DNA of 64,000 nt from an uncultured Porphyromonadaceae bacterium (GTDB taxonomy: Bacteria > Bacteroidota > Bacteroidia > Bacteroidales > Muribaculaceae), in the NCBI GenBank assembly GCA_947175645.1, contig CAMWNP010000008.1, positions 39,454 through 103,453 of the forward strand. The letters are read 5' to 3'. A program made the position numbers and the translations under genes. Every line of letters starts with the position of its first letter. The first letter of the stretch is position 1. Below the pieces are notes generated by a model. It did no database searches. It worked only from the letters and a program-made list of their open reading frames with translations, and was not told the DNA's origin. Below, one piece after another: positions 1 to 8,283 of this stretch.

Positions 1-279
1 CAGACACACGTCAACGACTACGACCACTTCAATTCATTCGAGGAGTTCTACGACCTCTACCCCGGGCAGAAAGATGATATCATGGAGGAGTACTCACGCC
101 TGGTGTGGCAGTTCGGCAAACTGAACGATGAGATGGACACCCTTCCCATAGCCCTGCGCAATCACATCGGGTGGCACCGCACCATGACCGAAAAAGGATA
201 CCGCACCGGACAATTCCCCACCATGCAGCGCTGGCTCACCGAACAGTCATGGCGTGACAGGCTGCCCGATGTGGAATGA
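1..279 (+). CDS. 3' end of a replication-type protein (partial)
   Basis: The reading frame is open from base 1 to the TGA at 277-279, giving 92 residues, so the true start lies outside the window. The visible part begins with an acidic and aromatic stretch (FEEFYDLYPGQK) and ends with FPTMQRWLTEQSWRD. This pattern, an F-x-x-F-Y-x-x-YP segment followed about 50 residues later by a W-L-x-x-x-x-W tail, resembles the C-terminal tails of phage-like or DnaD-like replication proteins. That comparison is from memory and only suggestive. No catalytic motif is visible. The next gene is separated by a promoter and a riboswitch, so this gene is not part of the thiamine unit. Confidence 0.5.
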   Translation, partial: QTHVNDYDHFNSFEEFYDLYPGQKDDIMEEYSRLVWQFGKLNDEMDTLPIALRNHIGWHRTMTEKGYRTGQFPTMQRWLTEQSWRDRLPDVE

Positions 280-333
280 TACCCCGGTGGTATAATTCCC
301 CAAGCCCCGATTTTTTTTGGACAGTCAACATTC

Positions 334-364
334 TTTGATTTTTCTGAAAATATTACTACCTTTG
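334..364 (+). promoter_or_regulatory. Promoter of the thiamine unit
   Basis: A TTTG at 334-337 is followed 19 nt later by TACCTTTG at 357-364, matching the Bacteroidota -33/-7 pattern. Transcription would start near 368, just ahead of the TPP aptamer, so the riboswitch sits at the 5' end of the message. Confidence 0.7.
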
Positions 365-385
365 CGGTGACAAACATAATTTATT

Positions 386-460
386 AGGGGTGCTAAGTCA
401 CAGAAGACTGGCTGAGATCATACCCTTATAACCTGATCCGGGTAATACCGGCGTAGTGAA
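386..460 (+). promoter_or_regulatory. TPP (thiamine pyrophosphate) riboswitch
   Basis: The conserved THI-box blocks occur in the right order and spacing: GGGGTGC at 387-393, GGCTGAGA at 410-417, ACCC at 422-425, ACCTGATC at 431-438, GGGTAATACCGGCGTAG at 439-455. It ends about 10 nt before the receptor start codon. In this RNA class, bound TPP lowers expression of the downstream genes. The short distance to the ATG favours control of translation start, and no clear terminator stem lies between aptamer and gene. This riboswitch is the main evidence that the next two genes handle thiamine. Confidence 0.95.
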
Positions 461-469
461 AATAAACAG

Positions 470-2698
470 ATGAAAAAACTTGCATTAGCGGTGACGGCTA
501 TTGCCGTGGCACCGCTGGCGTGGGGTGATGACAATATCCCCGCCGATTCAATGAGTGTGAAACTCACCGATGTGGTGGTAGTAGCAAACCGTGCCGACTA
601 CAAGACCCCGGTAGCATTCTCAACCGTGACAAAGGCTCAGATAGAAAAGAGCAATGATGGTCATGACATCCCGTTTTTACTTGATTATACACCTTCAGTG
701 GTGACCACTTCCGATGCAGGCGCAGGTATAGGCTATTCTTCAATCAGGGTTCGCGGCACCGACGGCTCACGAATTAATGTTACCGCCAACGGTGTGCCCA
801 TCAATAACCCTGAAAGCCACAATGTGTACTGGGTCAACATGCCTGACCTTGCCTCCTCACTCACTGACATACAGATTCAGCGCGGCGTGGGCACATCCAC
901 CAATGGTGCGGGAGCGTTCGGTGCTTCCATAAACATGATTACCGATACTCCTTCAACAGTTCCATACGCCACCGTTTCCGGCAGTTACGGCTCCTACAAC
1001 AGTAATAAGGAGACTTTGCGTGTCGGGACAGGACTGATGGGTGGCCACTGGATGGCCGATGTCAGACTGAGTCATCTCGGCAGCGATGGTTACATTGACC
1101 GTGCCTGGTCAAAACTGTGGAGTTACTTCGGTCAGGTAGCCTACAAGACTGACAATACACTCGTCAGACTGCTGGCTTTCGGCGGAAAGGAACAGACCTA
1201 CATGGCCTGGGACTATGCATCGAAAGAACAGATGGAGGAATACGGACGTCGCTATAATCCGTGCGGCGAATATATTGATAACGCAGGGAATGTGGCATAC
1301 TACCCTGATCAGACAGACAATTACATCCAGCACCACTTTCACCTGCTGCTCACACAGAACCTGTCAGATGCCCTCACTCTCAACGTCGGACTCCATTACA
1401 CAAAGGACGATGGTTACTACAACCAGTATAAAACCAACCGCACTTTGGAAGAATACGGTCTTGAGCCTTACTATATCGATGGAGAAAAAATAAAGAAAAG
1501 TGACCTTGTGCGCCTGAAAAAGAACCGCAACGGGTTCGGAGGAGGTCTGTTCTCCTTCGCATATAATCAGGGAATAGTTCAGGCACAGGCCGGGGGTGCG
1601 ATCAATAATTTCAAGGGAAACCACTTCGGACAGGTGGCATGGGTCAGAAACTACGTCGGAAGCATTGACCCGCTGCAGGAATACTACCGCAATAAAGGTG
1701 AGAAATTCGACGCTAACATCTTCGCCCGTGCAAATGTGGCGGTGTCAAACAATGTCCGGGCGTTCGCTGACCTCCAGTATCGCTACATTACCTACAGTAT
1801 CACCGGACGAAGCGACAACTTTGACTACAACACCGGCGACATGCAACTGCTTGACATTCACCGAACCTATAACTTCTTCAATCCCAAGGTGGGTGTGAAC
1901 TGGCAGATAAACAATGCCAACCGCCTGTTCGCATCCTGGAGTGTAGCCCACAAAGAGCCGGTACGCGACAACTTCACTGACAGCGACATGAAGCATCTTC
2001 CCACAGCCGAACGTCTGTTCGACTACGAGGCGGGCTACAGTTACAACACATCGGTTTTCTCAGCGGGAGTCAACCTTTACTACATGGACTATAAGAACCA
2101 ACTCGTTGCTACCGGAGAATTATCGGACACAGGTAATCCGCTGAGTGTGAACGTGCCTGACAGTTACCGTGCCGGAATAGAGATCCAGACCACACTCCGC
2201 CCCTGCTCATGGTTCAACTGGAACTTCAATACCACACTCTCACGAAACCGCATCAAGAACTTCACCGAGTATATCTACGAAGATGAGTGGACTAACCCTA
2301 TATCATTTGATCTGGGTGATACGCCAATCTCATTCTCTCCCGACGTGACACTGTTCAACTCCTTCAGTTTCACCGTAAAGGGATTCGAGGCAAACCTCAA
2401 CAGCAAATATGTGTCAAAACAGTATCTGAACAATGCCAGAAACAATGAGCAGGCTCTTGACTCTTATTTCGTGACCGATCTGCATCTCGGCTACACCTTC
2501 AGGAATGTTCTCTCAGCGAAGGAAATACGCACCGGTTTCACCATCTATAACATCTTCAACGAGAAATATTGCAGCAACGGTTATGCCGGCGCGGGCTACT
2601 ACGTGAACGATGCCGGAGAAAAAGTCATCTACCGCTACTCCGGCTATGCCGCTCAGGCCCCCACTAACGTGATGGCATCCGTAACTCTCACATTCTAA
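470..2698 (+). CDS. TonB-dependent receptor, probable thiamine transporter
   Basis: 742-residue outer-membrane receptor. Residues 1-19 are a signal peptide ending near AWG. A TonB-box-like segment (TDVVVVANR) follows near residue 33, then a plug domain with SIRVRGTDGSR and DIQIQRGVGT, and a long beta-barrel ending in a terminal phenylalanine (VTLTF). It lacks the N-terminal carboxypeptidase-like domain of SusC proteins, so it is a classical siderophore/vitamin-type receptor. Its substrate is inferred from the TPP riboswitch directly upstream and from pnuT 16 nt downstream; a comparable riboswitch-controlled receptor has been described in Bacteroides. Expected role: TonB-powered import of thiamine or a thiamine precursor across the outer membrane, repressed when TPP is plentiful. 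Confidence 0.88.
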   Translation: MKKLALAVTAIAVAPLAWGDDNIPADSMSVKLTDVVVVANRADYKTPVAFSTVTKAQIEKSNDGHDIPFLLDYTPSVVTTSDAGAGIGYSSIRVRGTDGSRINVTANGVPINNPESHNVYWVNMPDLASSLTDIQIQRGVGTSTNGAGAFGASINMITDTPSTVPYATVSGSYGSYNSNKETLRVGTGLMGGHWMADVRLSHLGSDGYIDRAWSKLWSYFGQVAYKTDNTLVRLLAFGGKEQTYMAWDYASKEQMEEYGRRYNPCGEYIDNAGNVAYYPDQTDNYIQHHFHLLLTQNLSDALTLNVGLHYTKDDGYYNQYKTNRTLEEYGLEPYYIDGEKIKKSDLVRLKKNRNGFGGGLFSFAYNQGIVQAQAGGAINNFKGNHFGQVAWVRNYVGSIDPLQEYYRNKGEKFDANIFARANVAVSNNVRAFADLQYRYITYSITGRSDNFDYNTGDMQLLDIHRTYNFFNPKVGVNWQINNANRLFASWSVAHKEPVRDNFTDSDMKHLPTAERLFDYEAGYSYNTSVFSAGVNLYYMDYKNQLVATGELSDTGNPLSVNVPDSYRAGIEIQTTLRPCSWFNWNFNTTLSRNRIKNFTEYIYEDEWTNPISFDLGDTPISFSPDVTLFNSFSFTVKGFEANLNSKYVSKQYLNNARNNEQALDSYFVTDLHLGYTFRNVLSAKEIRTGFTIYNIFNEKYCSNGYAGAGYYVNDAGEKVIYRYSGYAAQAPTNVMASVTLTF

Positions 2699-2714
2699 GG
2701 ATTCTAAGGACAGT

Positions 2715-3320
2715 ATGGAGGAAGTAATCGCATTTTTCACCCCCGAAAGATTTCTGGAGATAGGAGGACTGCTGGTAGGTCTGGGCTATCTTTACTTCGA
2801 GTATCATGCCAACCCACTGGTGTGGCTTATGAGTGTCATCATGCCCATGATCTCCATGGTGATATACTTCAAAGCAGGGATATATGCTGATTTCGCCATA
2901 AACATCTATTATCTGATTATAGCCGTATACGGTTATGTTGCATGGAGTTTCAATCTCCGGCGCCGTAAAAAGGAGCCGCTCCCCATAAGCCATCTTCCGC
3001 GGGGGTATTATCTCCCTGCGGGAGCGGTGCTGGCGGCTCTGTTCTTTCTCATGTCATGGGCGCTGATACGCTTCACCAACAGCACCGTCCCTCACTGGGA
3101 TGCCTTCACTACAGCCCTGAGCATTGTTGCCATGTGGATGCTGGCAAGAAAATATGCGGAACAATGGCTCGCATGGTTCGTGGTGGATGCCGCATGTGCG
3201 GGACTTTATTTCTACAAAGGGATATATTTCTATTCAGTCCTGTATGCCGTCTACACCGTTATCGCACTGTTAGGCTACCGCAAATGGCTCAGACTGATGG
3301 CATCAGAGAACCGGGTCTAA
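2715..3320 (+). CDS. pnuT: PnuC/PnuT-family thiamine transporter
   Basis: 201-residue inner-membrane protein with about seven hydrophobic helices, the usual size and profile of the PnuC vitamin facilitator family. Family-type features are the aromatic-rich YGYVAW segment near residue 72 and the last helices with VYTVIALLGYRKW near the C terminus. Members beside thiamine receptors and under TPP riboswitches are called PnuT and pass thiamine by facilitated diffusion, with trapping by phosphorylation inside the cell. The gene starts 16 nt after the receptor and clearly shares its message. No thiamine pyrophosphokinase follows; instead the stop codon overlaps the end of the convergent queG by 4 nt. 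Confidence 0.88.
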   Translation: MEEVIAFFTPERFLEIGGLLVGLGYLYFEYHANPLVWLMSVIMPMISMVIYFKAGIYADFAINIYYLIIAVYGYVAWSFNLRRRKKEPLPISHLPRGYYLPAGAVLAALFFLMSWALIRFTNSTVPHWDAFTTALSIVAMWMLARKYAEQWLAWFVVDAACAGLYFYKGIYFYSVLYAVYTVIALLGYRKWLRLMASENRV

Positions 3321-4216
3321 CCCTTGTCCATATACCGGAGGTTCCGCTGTAATCCCTCGAGTTTGGCCCTTTTCACCGCAGAGTGGCGGAAGATTGTGCT
3401 GAACTCCTCCCGGGTCATGCAGCGCACCTGTTCAAGTGTCAGAGTCCTCAGAGAATCTCTCAGATGAAACTCCATGACGTCTGTTTCAGGAACATCCCGG
3501 TTATGTGGGCATACGCGCTGACATTCATCGCACCCGTAAAGCATCTTCAGGTCTGTTCCGGCAGGCAGTTCACCCTTGTGCTCTATGCTGAGATATGAGT
3601 GACACCTCCGGGCGTCGATCTTCCCTCCGCCGGTTATAGCCTTTCCCGGACAACTGTATATACACCTGTCACACCCCATGCATCCGTATTCTATGGGCTT
3701 GTCAGGCTCAAGAGGTGCATCGGTTATTATCTCGCACAGGAAGCAGAACGACCCTACACCGGGCACTATCACAAGTCCGTTGCGCCCGGCAAACCCCACG
3801 CCGCTTTTCAGTGCCCAGTAACGTTCACGCACCGGAGCGGTGTCGACACAGATCCGTGCACCGTAGCCATGCGCGGCAAGCAGTTCCGTAAGCGGACGCA
3901 TCATGGCGCGCGCCACCTCATGATAGTCATCACCATGAGCATACATCGCCAAAGATGCCTCTGCGGAGCCTTCTGCCGCATGATAATAGTTCAGGGCAAG
4001 GGAGATAACGGAACGGGCGCCCGGAAGCAAGTGTGAGGGATCTGAACGCAAATCCGGATACTTTTCCAGATAATCCATACCGGCATTGTTGCCCTCGCCG
4101 AGCCACTCCCTGTAACTGCTGACCCATGATGCGTCAACCGGGGCTGCCTCCGCAACGCCGAACGCGCTGAAGCCGCTCTCAAGCGCCAACTGTTTCAAAT
4201 CCTCCTTTAGTGTCAT
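3317..4216 (-). CDS. queG: Epoxyqueuosine reductase QueG
   Basis: 299 residues. QueG is a cytoplasmic cobalamin and iron-sulfur enzyme that reduces epoxyqueuosine to queuosine in tRNA. Visible features: the N-terminal domain with CVDTAPVRERYWA (D125, the expected catalytic acid) and a two-cluster ferredoxin part with C179-x2-C182-x2-C185-x3-C189, C205 and C229-x2-C232-x3-C236-P. It lacks the long C-terminal HEAT-like extension of some homologues, which is common. It is the last gene of the minus-strand operon: its ATG shares one base with the stop of the deacetylase gene (TGATG), implying translational coupling. The 3' end overlaps the convergent pnuT by 4 nt. Confidence 0.93.
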   Translation of the reverse strand: MTLKEDLKQLALESGFSAFGVAEAAPVDASWVSSYREWLGEGNNAGMDYLEKYPDLRSDPSHLLPGARSVISLALNYYHAAEGSAEASLAMYAHGDDYHEVARAMMRPLTELLAAHGYGARICVDTAPVRERYWALKSGVGFAGRNGLVIVPGVGSFCFLCEIITDAPLEPDKPIEYGCMGCDRCIYSCPGKAITGGGKIDARRCHSYLSIEHKGELPAGTDLKMLYGCDECQRVCPHNRDVPETDVMEFHLRDSLRTLTLEQVRCMTREEFSTIFRHSAVKRAKLEGLQRNLRYMDKG

Positions 4217-4836
4217 CAGTGCATGTTGAGGGGAAGGAGTTCATAGCCCTGATCAAGGAGCCACTCTATGGCCTGAGGAAGCGCCTGATGCGTGTGTTCA
4301 AGTGACTTCAGCGAGTCATGGAACACAATTATAGACCCGTTTCTGGTGTAACGTTTTACGTTGTGGAGAATCTTCGCCGAGGGGAGTGTGGGGTCGTAAT
4401 CGCGGGTAATGACATCATACATCACCACGTTGAAACTTTTCTTCACGGCATGGGCTTGTTTCCAGCGCATAATTCCGTGGGGAGGACGGAACAGATGACT
4501 GTCGATGTAGGTTTCCGCCTGCCGGATGTCACGCAGATAAGTGGGCCAGGTGACTTTCATTCCCTGTATATGGTGCATCGTATGGTTGCCGTAGGCATGT
4601 CCGCGCCGTTTTATCTCCCGGAACAGTTCGGGATGTTTCCTCACGTTGTCTCCTACCATGAAGAAAGTGGCCTTGACTCCGTAGCGGTCAAGGATGTCAA
4701 GAATCAGCGGTGTGGACTCGGGTATCGGGCCGTCGTCAAACGTGAGGAACGCACGCTTTTGCTTGCGACCGGGTAAACGCCATATCGCCTCCGGAAAAAG
4801 GAGGCGATACAGCAGAGGTGGTTGTTCGATAAGCAT
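4216..4836 (-). CDS. Polysaccharide deacetylase (NodB/CE4 family)
   Basis: 206 residues covering little more than the catalytic domain. The CE4 motifs are in order: TFDDGP at 32-37 with the catalytic-base and metal aspartates, the metal-binding H85-x3-H89, RPPHG, then DVITRDYDP and the final VFHDS. The RPPHG form replaces the usual RxPY arginine motif, as in some Bacteroidota enzymes. No clear signal peptide is visible, although the first 20 residues are fairly hydrophobic, so it may act at the inner face or be anchored by its N terminus. Substrate is unknown; N-acetylated glycans are typical. It is coupled to the DUF2723 gene upstream and queG downstream by one-base stop/start overlaps. Confidence 0.88.
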   Translation of the reverse strand: MLIEQPPLLYRLLFPEAIWRLPGRKQKRAFLTFDDGPIPESTPLILDILDRYGVKATFFMVGDNVRKHPELFREIKRRGHAYGNHTMHHIQGMKVTWPTYLRDIRQAETYIDSHLFRPPHGIMRWKQAHAVKKSFNVVMYDVITRDYDPTLPSAKILHNVKRYTRNGSIIVFHDSLKSLEHTHQALPQAIEWLLDQGYELLPLNMH

Positions 4837-7800
4837 CAGGCTCCCAACTGGTTGATGTCGACACCGGAAATCATCAGTTCTTTTTCAAGTTCCTCGATGT
4901 TTCCGCCGCCTACATAGTAGGTCTGGATCAGACGGACCAGATAAGTGGGCGCGTAGCGGTCGATCCGGCTCAACAGTCCGCCGTTTCCTATGCGTGACTG
5001 ATACTGTACGTAGCGGGCGATTTCGGCATACCGTTCAATTTCGTCGTGGAGTAACTGCAGACCTTTTCCTTTCAGTTCCTCATCGTTGGTTTCTTTGCCC
5101 AGCGATACATAGAGGTTGCCTATCTGTTCCCCTATCTGCACTCCCAGAGGTGCGTAGCGGACGGGGAGTTTCTCCATGATTATATTCAGGATATCGGCAC
5201 TTTTCCGGAACTTGTCGTTGGCAATACCCACACCTTCAGGATTGATCTCGTCGGAGTCTTCCACATATTTGGCCTCTATACCCTGGTTGTAGAGTTCCAC
5301 GGCCAGGTCGATGAGCGCGGAGCGGTGGGTGGTGACCATTTTGCGCACTGTCTCGTCGAGATAGAGCGGTCTGTCGGCCTCGGCGGCTTCGGGGAGACCA
5401 CCCCAGCGGAATTTTTCGGTGACATTTTTGTACATGGTTTCCGCGTCGACGGCAGGTTCGTCGCCATACTGATTTTGTAGAGGCACAACCTGATATGTCA
5501 GACCGGTGTTGCGCATATAGGGCGAGAGTCCGAGGTAGTAGTCCTCAGGAACAGTCATGGCGAAATATATCGGACGGTTCCATCCGTTCTTGACGCTTGT
5601 GGCGAGCATGTCCAGCGAGAGAACCTTGCCGAGCGATGCGCCCCGGTCCTGAGCGGTGTAATGGTCCTCTACCAGATTGACGGGGATGTAGGGGAGGATG
5701 GAGGCGGAATCGCTCTCGCTGACTATACCGGCGTTGATAGCAGTCTGCGCGTCAATGGGGATATACATGTTTGCGGAGTTCCATGTGGCCTGGTTGTCAG
5801 CGGTTTTAGGAGCGTTCCGGTAGAGTTCGCCCAGTGATGCGAGAACCTCCACGGGAACTTTATGGGAGGGGTCTTCGGAATCGATGTAATTGAACTGCAG
5901 CCGGTCGTAGGTGTAAGCCTCGGGAGTGGCGAGCATATCGATGGCTGCCGCGTGATATGTGGGGAGTTTCATCTGGTTGGCATACCAGTCAGTGGTGAGA
6001 TAGGAGAGGTTCACCACGCGCACGTCGGTGCGGTAGTCCTCAACCTCCTGAGCGTACCACAGGGGGAATGTGTCGTTATCGCCGTTGGTGAAGATAATGG
6101 CATCGGGAGCGAGCGATGACAGGTAGTTCATTCCGAAGTCACGTGCGGTGTAGCGTCCGGAGCGGTCATGGTCATCCCAGGTCTGTGACACCATCTGCAG
6201 CGGGATAGCCAGCCCAATGACCACAGCCACTGCGGCGGCAATCTTTTCGGCGTTACGGTTCTTTTTCATGTAACTTGCCAGGATATTGGCTATTGCAGCC
6301 ACACCCAGGCCGATCCAGATGGCGTAGGCGTAGAATGAGCCGGCGAACGCATAGTCACGCTCACGGGGCTGTGACGGCGGCTGATTCAGATAGAGAACGA
6401 TTGCTATTCCTGTCATGAAGAAGAGGAAGAACACCACCCAGAACTGTTCTATACCGCGTTTTGAGTGGAACGCCTGCCAGAGCAGACCTATGATTCCGAG
6501 CAACAGCGGGAGCATGTAGAACACGTTGTGTCCGGCATTACCTTCTCCCTGTTCGTAGGGGAGGAGCGACTGGTCGCCGAGACGGAGGTTGTCAAGCGGA
6601 GCGATACCGGTAATCCAGTTTCCACGGTTCAGTTCGCCATTGCCCTGAAGGTCGTTCTGGCGTCCGGCGAAGTTCCAGAGGAAATAGCGGAAATACATGT
6701 GGTTCAACTGATAGTTGATGAAGTAGCGGAGATTCTGGGCGAACGAGGGAGTCTTGACGGTCATTTTGATGGGTTCTCCCCAGCCGTTGGTGAGCACGTT
6801 ACCTTCCGCATCCAGATAGGGAGAGATCTCCACATCCTTGAGGTCGGCCTGGGTTGCTCCGATCCAGTCGAGATACTGCGGTCCGTGCTGGCGGGAATAC
6901 ATGCGTGGGAAAATGGTATTGGGAGTCCATTGGTAACTGTCCTTGGTTCCGGTGACTATGTATTGGTCACGCTGGGTGGAATCAGTTTTCACCACTTTGC
7001 CGTAGAGTTTCCTGCCCTGTTTCAGTCTGGCCTTTACATTGTTGTCGTTGACGTAAGTGTAAATGGGGGTTGAGGTGAACTGCTGACCGTAGAGGAGCGG
7101 AGTTTCGCCATATTGTTCGCGGCTCAGGTAAGAGGCGAGCGAGAACACGTTGTCAGGTGAGTTCTGGTTCATCGGCGGATTTGCTCCGGAACGTATCAGC
7201 AGGAGTGCGTAACTTGAGTAGCCGGCAAATATCACCGTTATGCTCAGTGAGGCTATGGCCAGGATGCGCACGGGGAGTTTCTTAGCCTTGAACAGATAGA
7301 TGGCGAGCGCCACGAAAAGGGCTGCCGGAATGAGCAGACTGTCGCCTATGAAGAGTATTCCTGACATGAGGGTCATGAGCAGGAACGAGATGCGGATGGC
7401 AAGCGGTCGGCGGTCGGCATAGAGTTCGTATATGCTCCATACGGCCGCGGAAACGAACAGGACGGCATAGACAATAACTCCGACATTGTAACTGCAGTGG
7501 AAGAGGTTCACGAAGAGCAGTTCAAAATATTGCGCCACTTCAACGAATCCCGGTACAAGTCCGAACAGAATCAGCGCCACGATGACGAATGAAATGAGCA
7601 GTGACACCAGCGAGCCTTTGACGTTGACGGTTTTCCATTTCCTGTAGTAGATGACCAGCACTATTGCAGGAATACAGAGCAGGTTGAGCAGGTGAACGGC
7701 AATTGAGATGCCGATGATGTAGGCTATCAGTATGAGATACCGGTCGCTGTGAGGCTGGTCGGCACGGTTTTCCCATTTGAGAATGAGCCAGAACACCAGT

Positions 7801-8270
7801 GCGGTGCAGAAAGATGAGAATGCATACACCTCACCTTCCACGGCTGAGAACCAGAATGTGTCGCTCCAGGTGTAGGCCAGTGCGCCACAGAGTCCGGAGG
7901 CCATGATCACTATTGTCTTGGGGATGGAAACCGCAGTTTCATCATCCTGCACCAGCAGGCGTTTGGCCAGATGGGTGACAGTCCAGAACAACAGCAGGAT
8001 GGTTCCCGCGCTGAGCAGCGCCGACATGGAATTGACCATGAGAGCGACCTTTGTGACGTCGCCGCCGGCAAAGTTTACAAAGAAGCGTGCGGCGAGCATG
8101 AAGATGGGGTTGCCCGGCGGGTGACCCACTTCAAGTTTGAAACCTTGTGAAATGAATTCCGGACAGTCCCAGAAACTGGCGGTAGGCTCCAGTGTGAGCA
8201 GGTAAGTCACGGATGCTATCAGGAAGCAGAGCCATCCCAGCGAGTTGTTGATGAGGTTATATCTCTTCAT
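4836..8270 (-). CDS. DUF2723 polytopic membrane protein, candidate protein O-glycosyltransferase
   Basis: 1144 residues. The N-terminal two thirds contain many membrane helices, with the early periplasmic motif GHPPGNPIFML (residues about 50-60) typical of DUF2723. Further family-type blocks are QPPSQPRERDYAFAGSFY and NGDNDTFPLWYAQEVEDYRT, followed by a soluble C-terminal region of about 400 residues. DUF2723 proteins are GT-C-fold relatives of the vertebrate O-mannosyltransferase TMEM260, so transfer of a sugar to exported proteins is a reasonable inference, not shown here. The gene starts 13 nt after a secreted repeat protein and is coupled to a deacetylase, which fits envelope glycan work. 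Confidence 0.85.
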   Translation of the reverse strand: MKRYNLINNSLGWLCFLIASVTYLLTLEPTASFWDCPEFISQGFKLEVGHPPGNPIFMLAARFFVNFAGGDVTKVALMVNSMSALLSAGTILLLFWTVTHLAKRLLVQDDETAVSIPKTIVIMASGLCGALAYTWSDTFWFSAVEGEVYAFSSFCTALVFWLILKWENRADQPHSDRYLILIAYIIGISIAVHLLNLLCIPAIVLVIYYRKWKTVNVKGSLVSLLISFVIVALILFGLVPGFVEVAQYFELLFVNLFHCSYNVGVIVYAVLFVSAAVWSIYELYADRRPLAIRISFLLMTLMSGILFIGDSLLIPAALFVALAIYLFKAKKLPVRILAIASLSITVIFAGYSSYALLLIRSGANPPMNQNSPDNVFSLASYLSREQYGETPLLYGQQFTSTPIYTYVNDNNVKARLKQGRKLYGKVVKTDSTQRDQYIVTGTKDSYQWTPNTIFPRMYSRQHGPQYLDWIGATQADLKDVEISPYLDAEGNVLTNGWGEPIKMTVKTPSFAQNLRYFINYQLNHMYFRYFLWNFAGRQNDLQGNGELNRGNWITGIAPLDNLRLGDQSLLPYEQGEGNAGHNVFYMLPLLLGIIGLLWQAFHSKRGIEQFWVVFFLFFMTGIAIVLYLNQPPSQPRERDYAFAGSFYAYAIWIGLGVAAIANILASYMKKNRNAEKIAAAVAVVIGLAIPLQMVSQTWDDHDRSGRYTARDFGMNYLSSLAPDAIIFTNGDNDTFPLWYAQEVEDYRTDVRVVNLSYLTTDWYANQMKLPTYHAAAIDMLATPEAYTYDRLQFNYIDSEDPSHKVPVEVLASLGELYRNAPKTADNQATWNSANMYIPIDAQTAINAGIVSESDSASILPYIPVNLVEDHYTAQDRGASLGKVLSLDMLATSVKNGWNRPIYFAMTVPEDYYLGLSPYMRNTGLTYQVVPLQNQYGDEPAVDAETMYKNVTEKFRWGGLPEAAEADRPLYLDETVRKMVTTHRSALIDLAVELYNQGIEAKYVEDSDEINPEGVGIANDKFRKSADILNIIMEKLPVRYAPLGVQIGEQIGNLYVSLGKETNDEELKGKGLQLLHDEIERYAEIARYVQYQSRIGNGGLLSRIDRYAPTYLVRLIQTYYVGGGNIEELEKELMISGVDINQLGA

Positions 8271-8283
8271 GGATTAAAATATG

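Noticed and set aside
278-320. Terminator after the partial first gene (ATACC-CCGGT-GGTAT followed by T8)
   Set aside because: The stem is only 5 bp and the T run is separated from it by about 19 nt, so it is not a convincing intrinsic terminator.
6465-7073. A 202-codon plus-strand frame and several others inside the DUF2723 gene
   Set aside because: Antisense shadows of a well-supported membrane protein gene; no start signals or recognisable domains.
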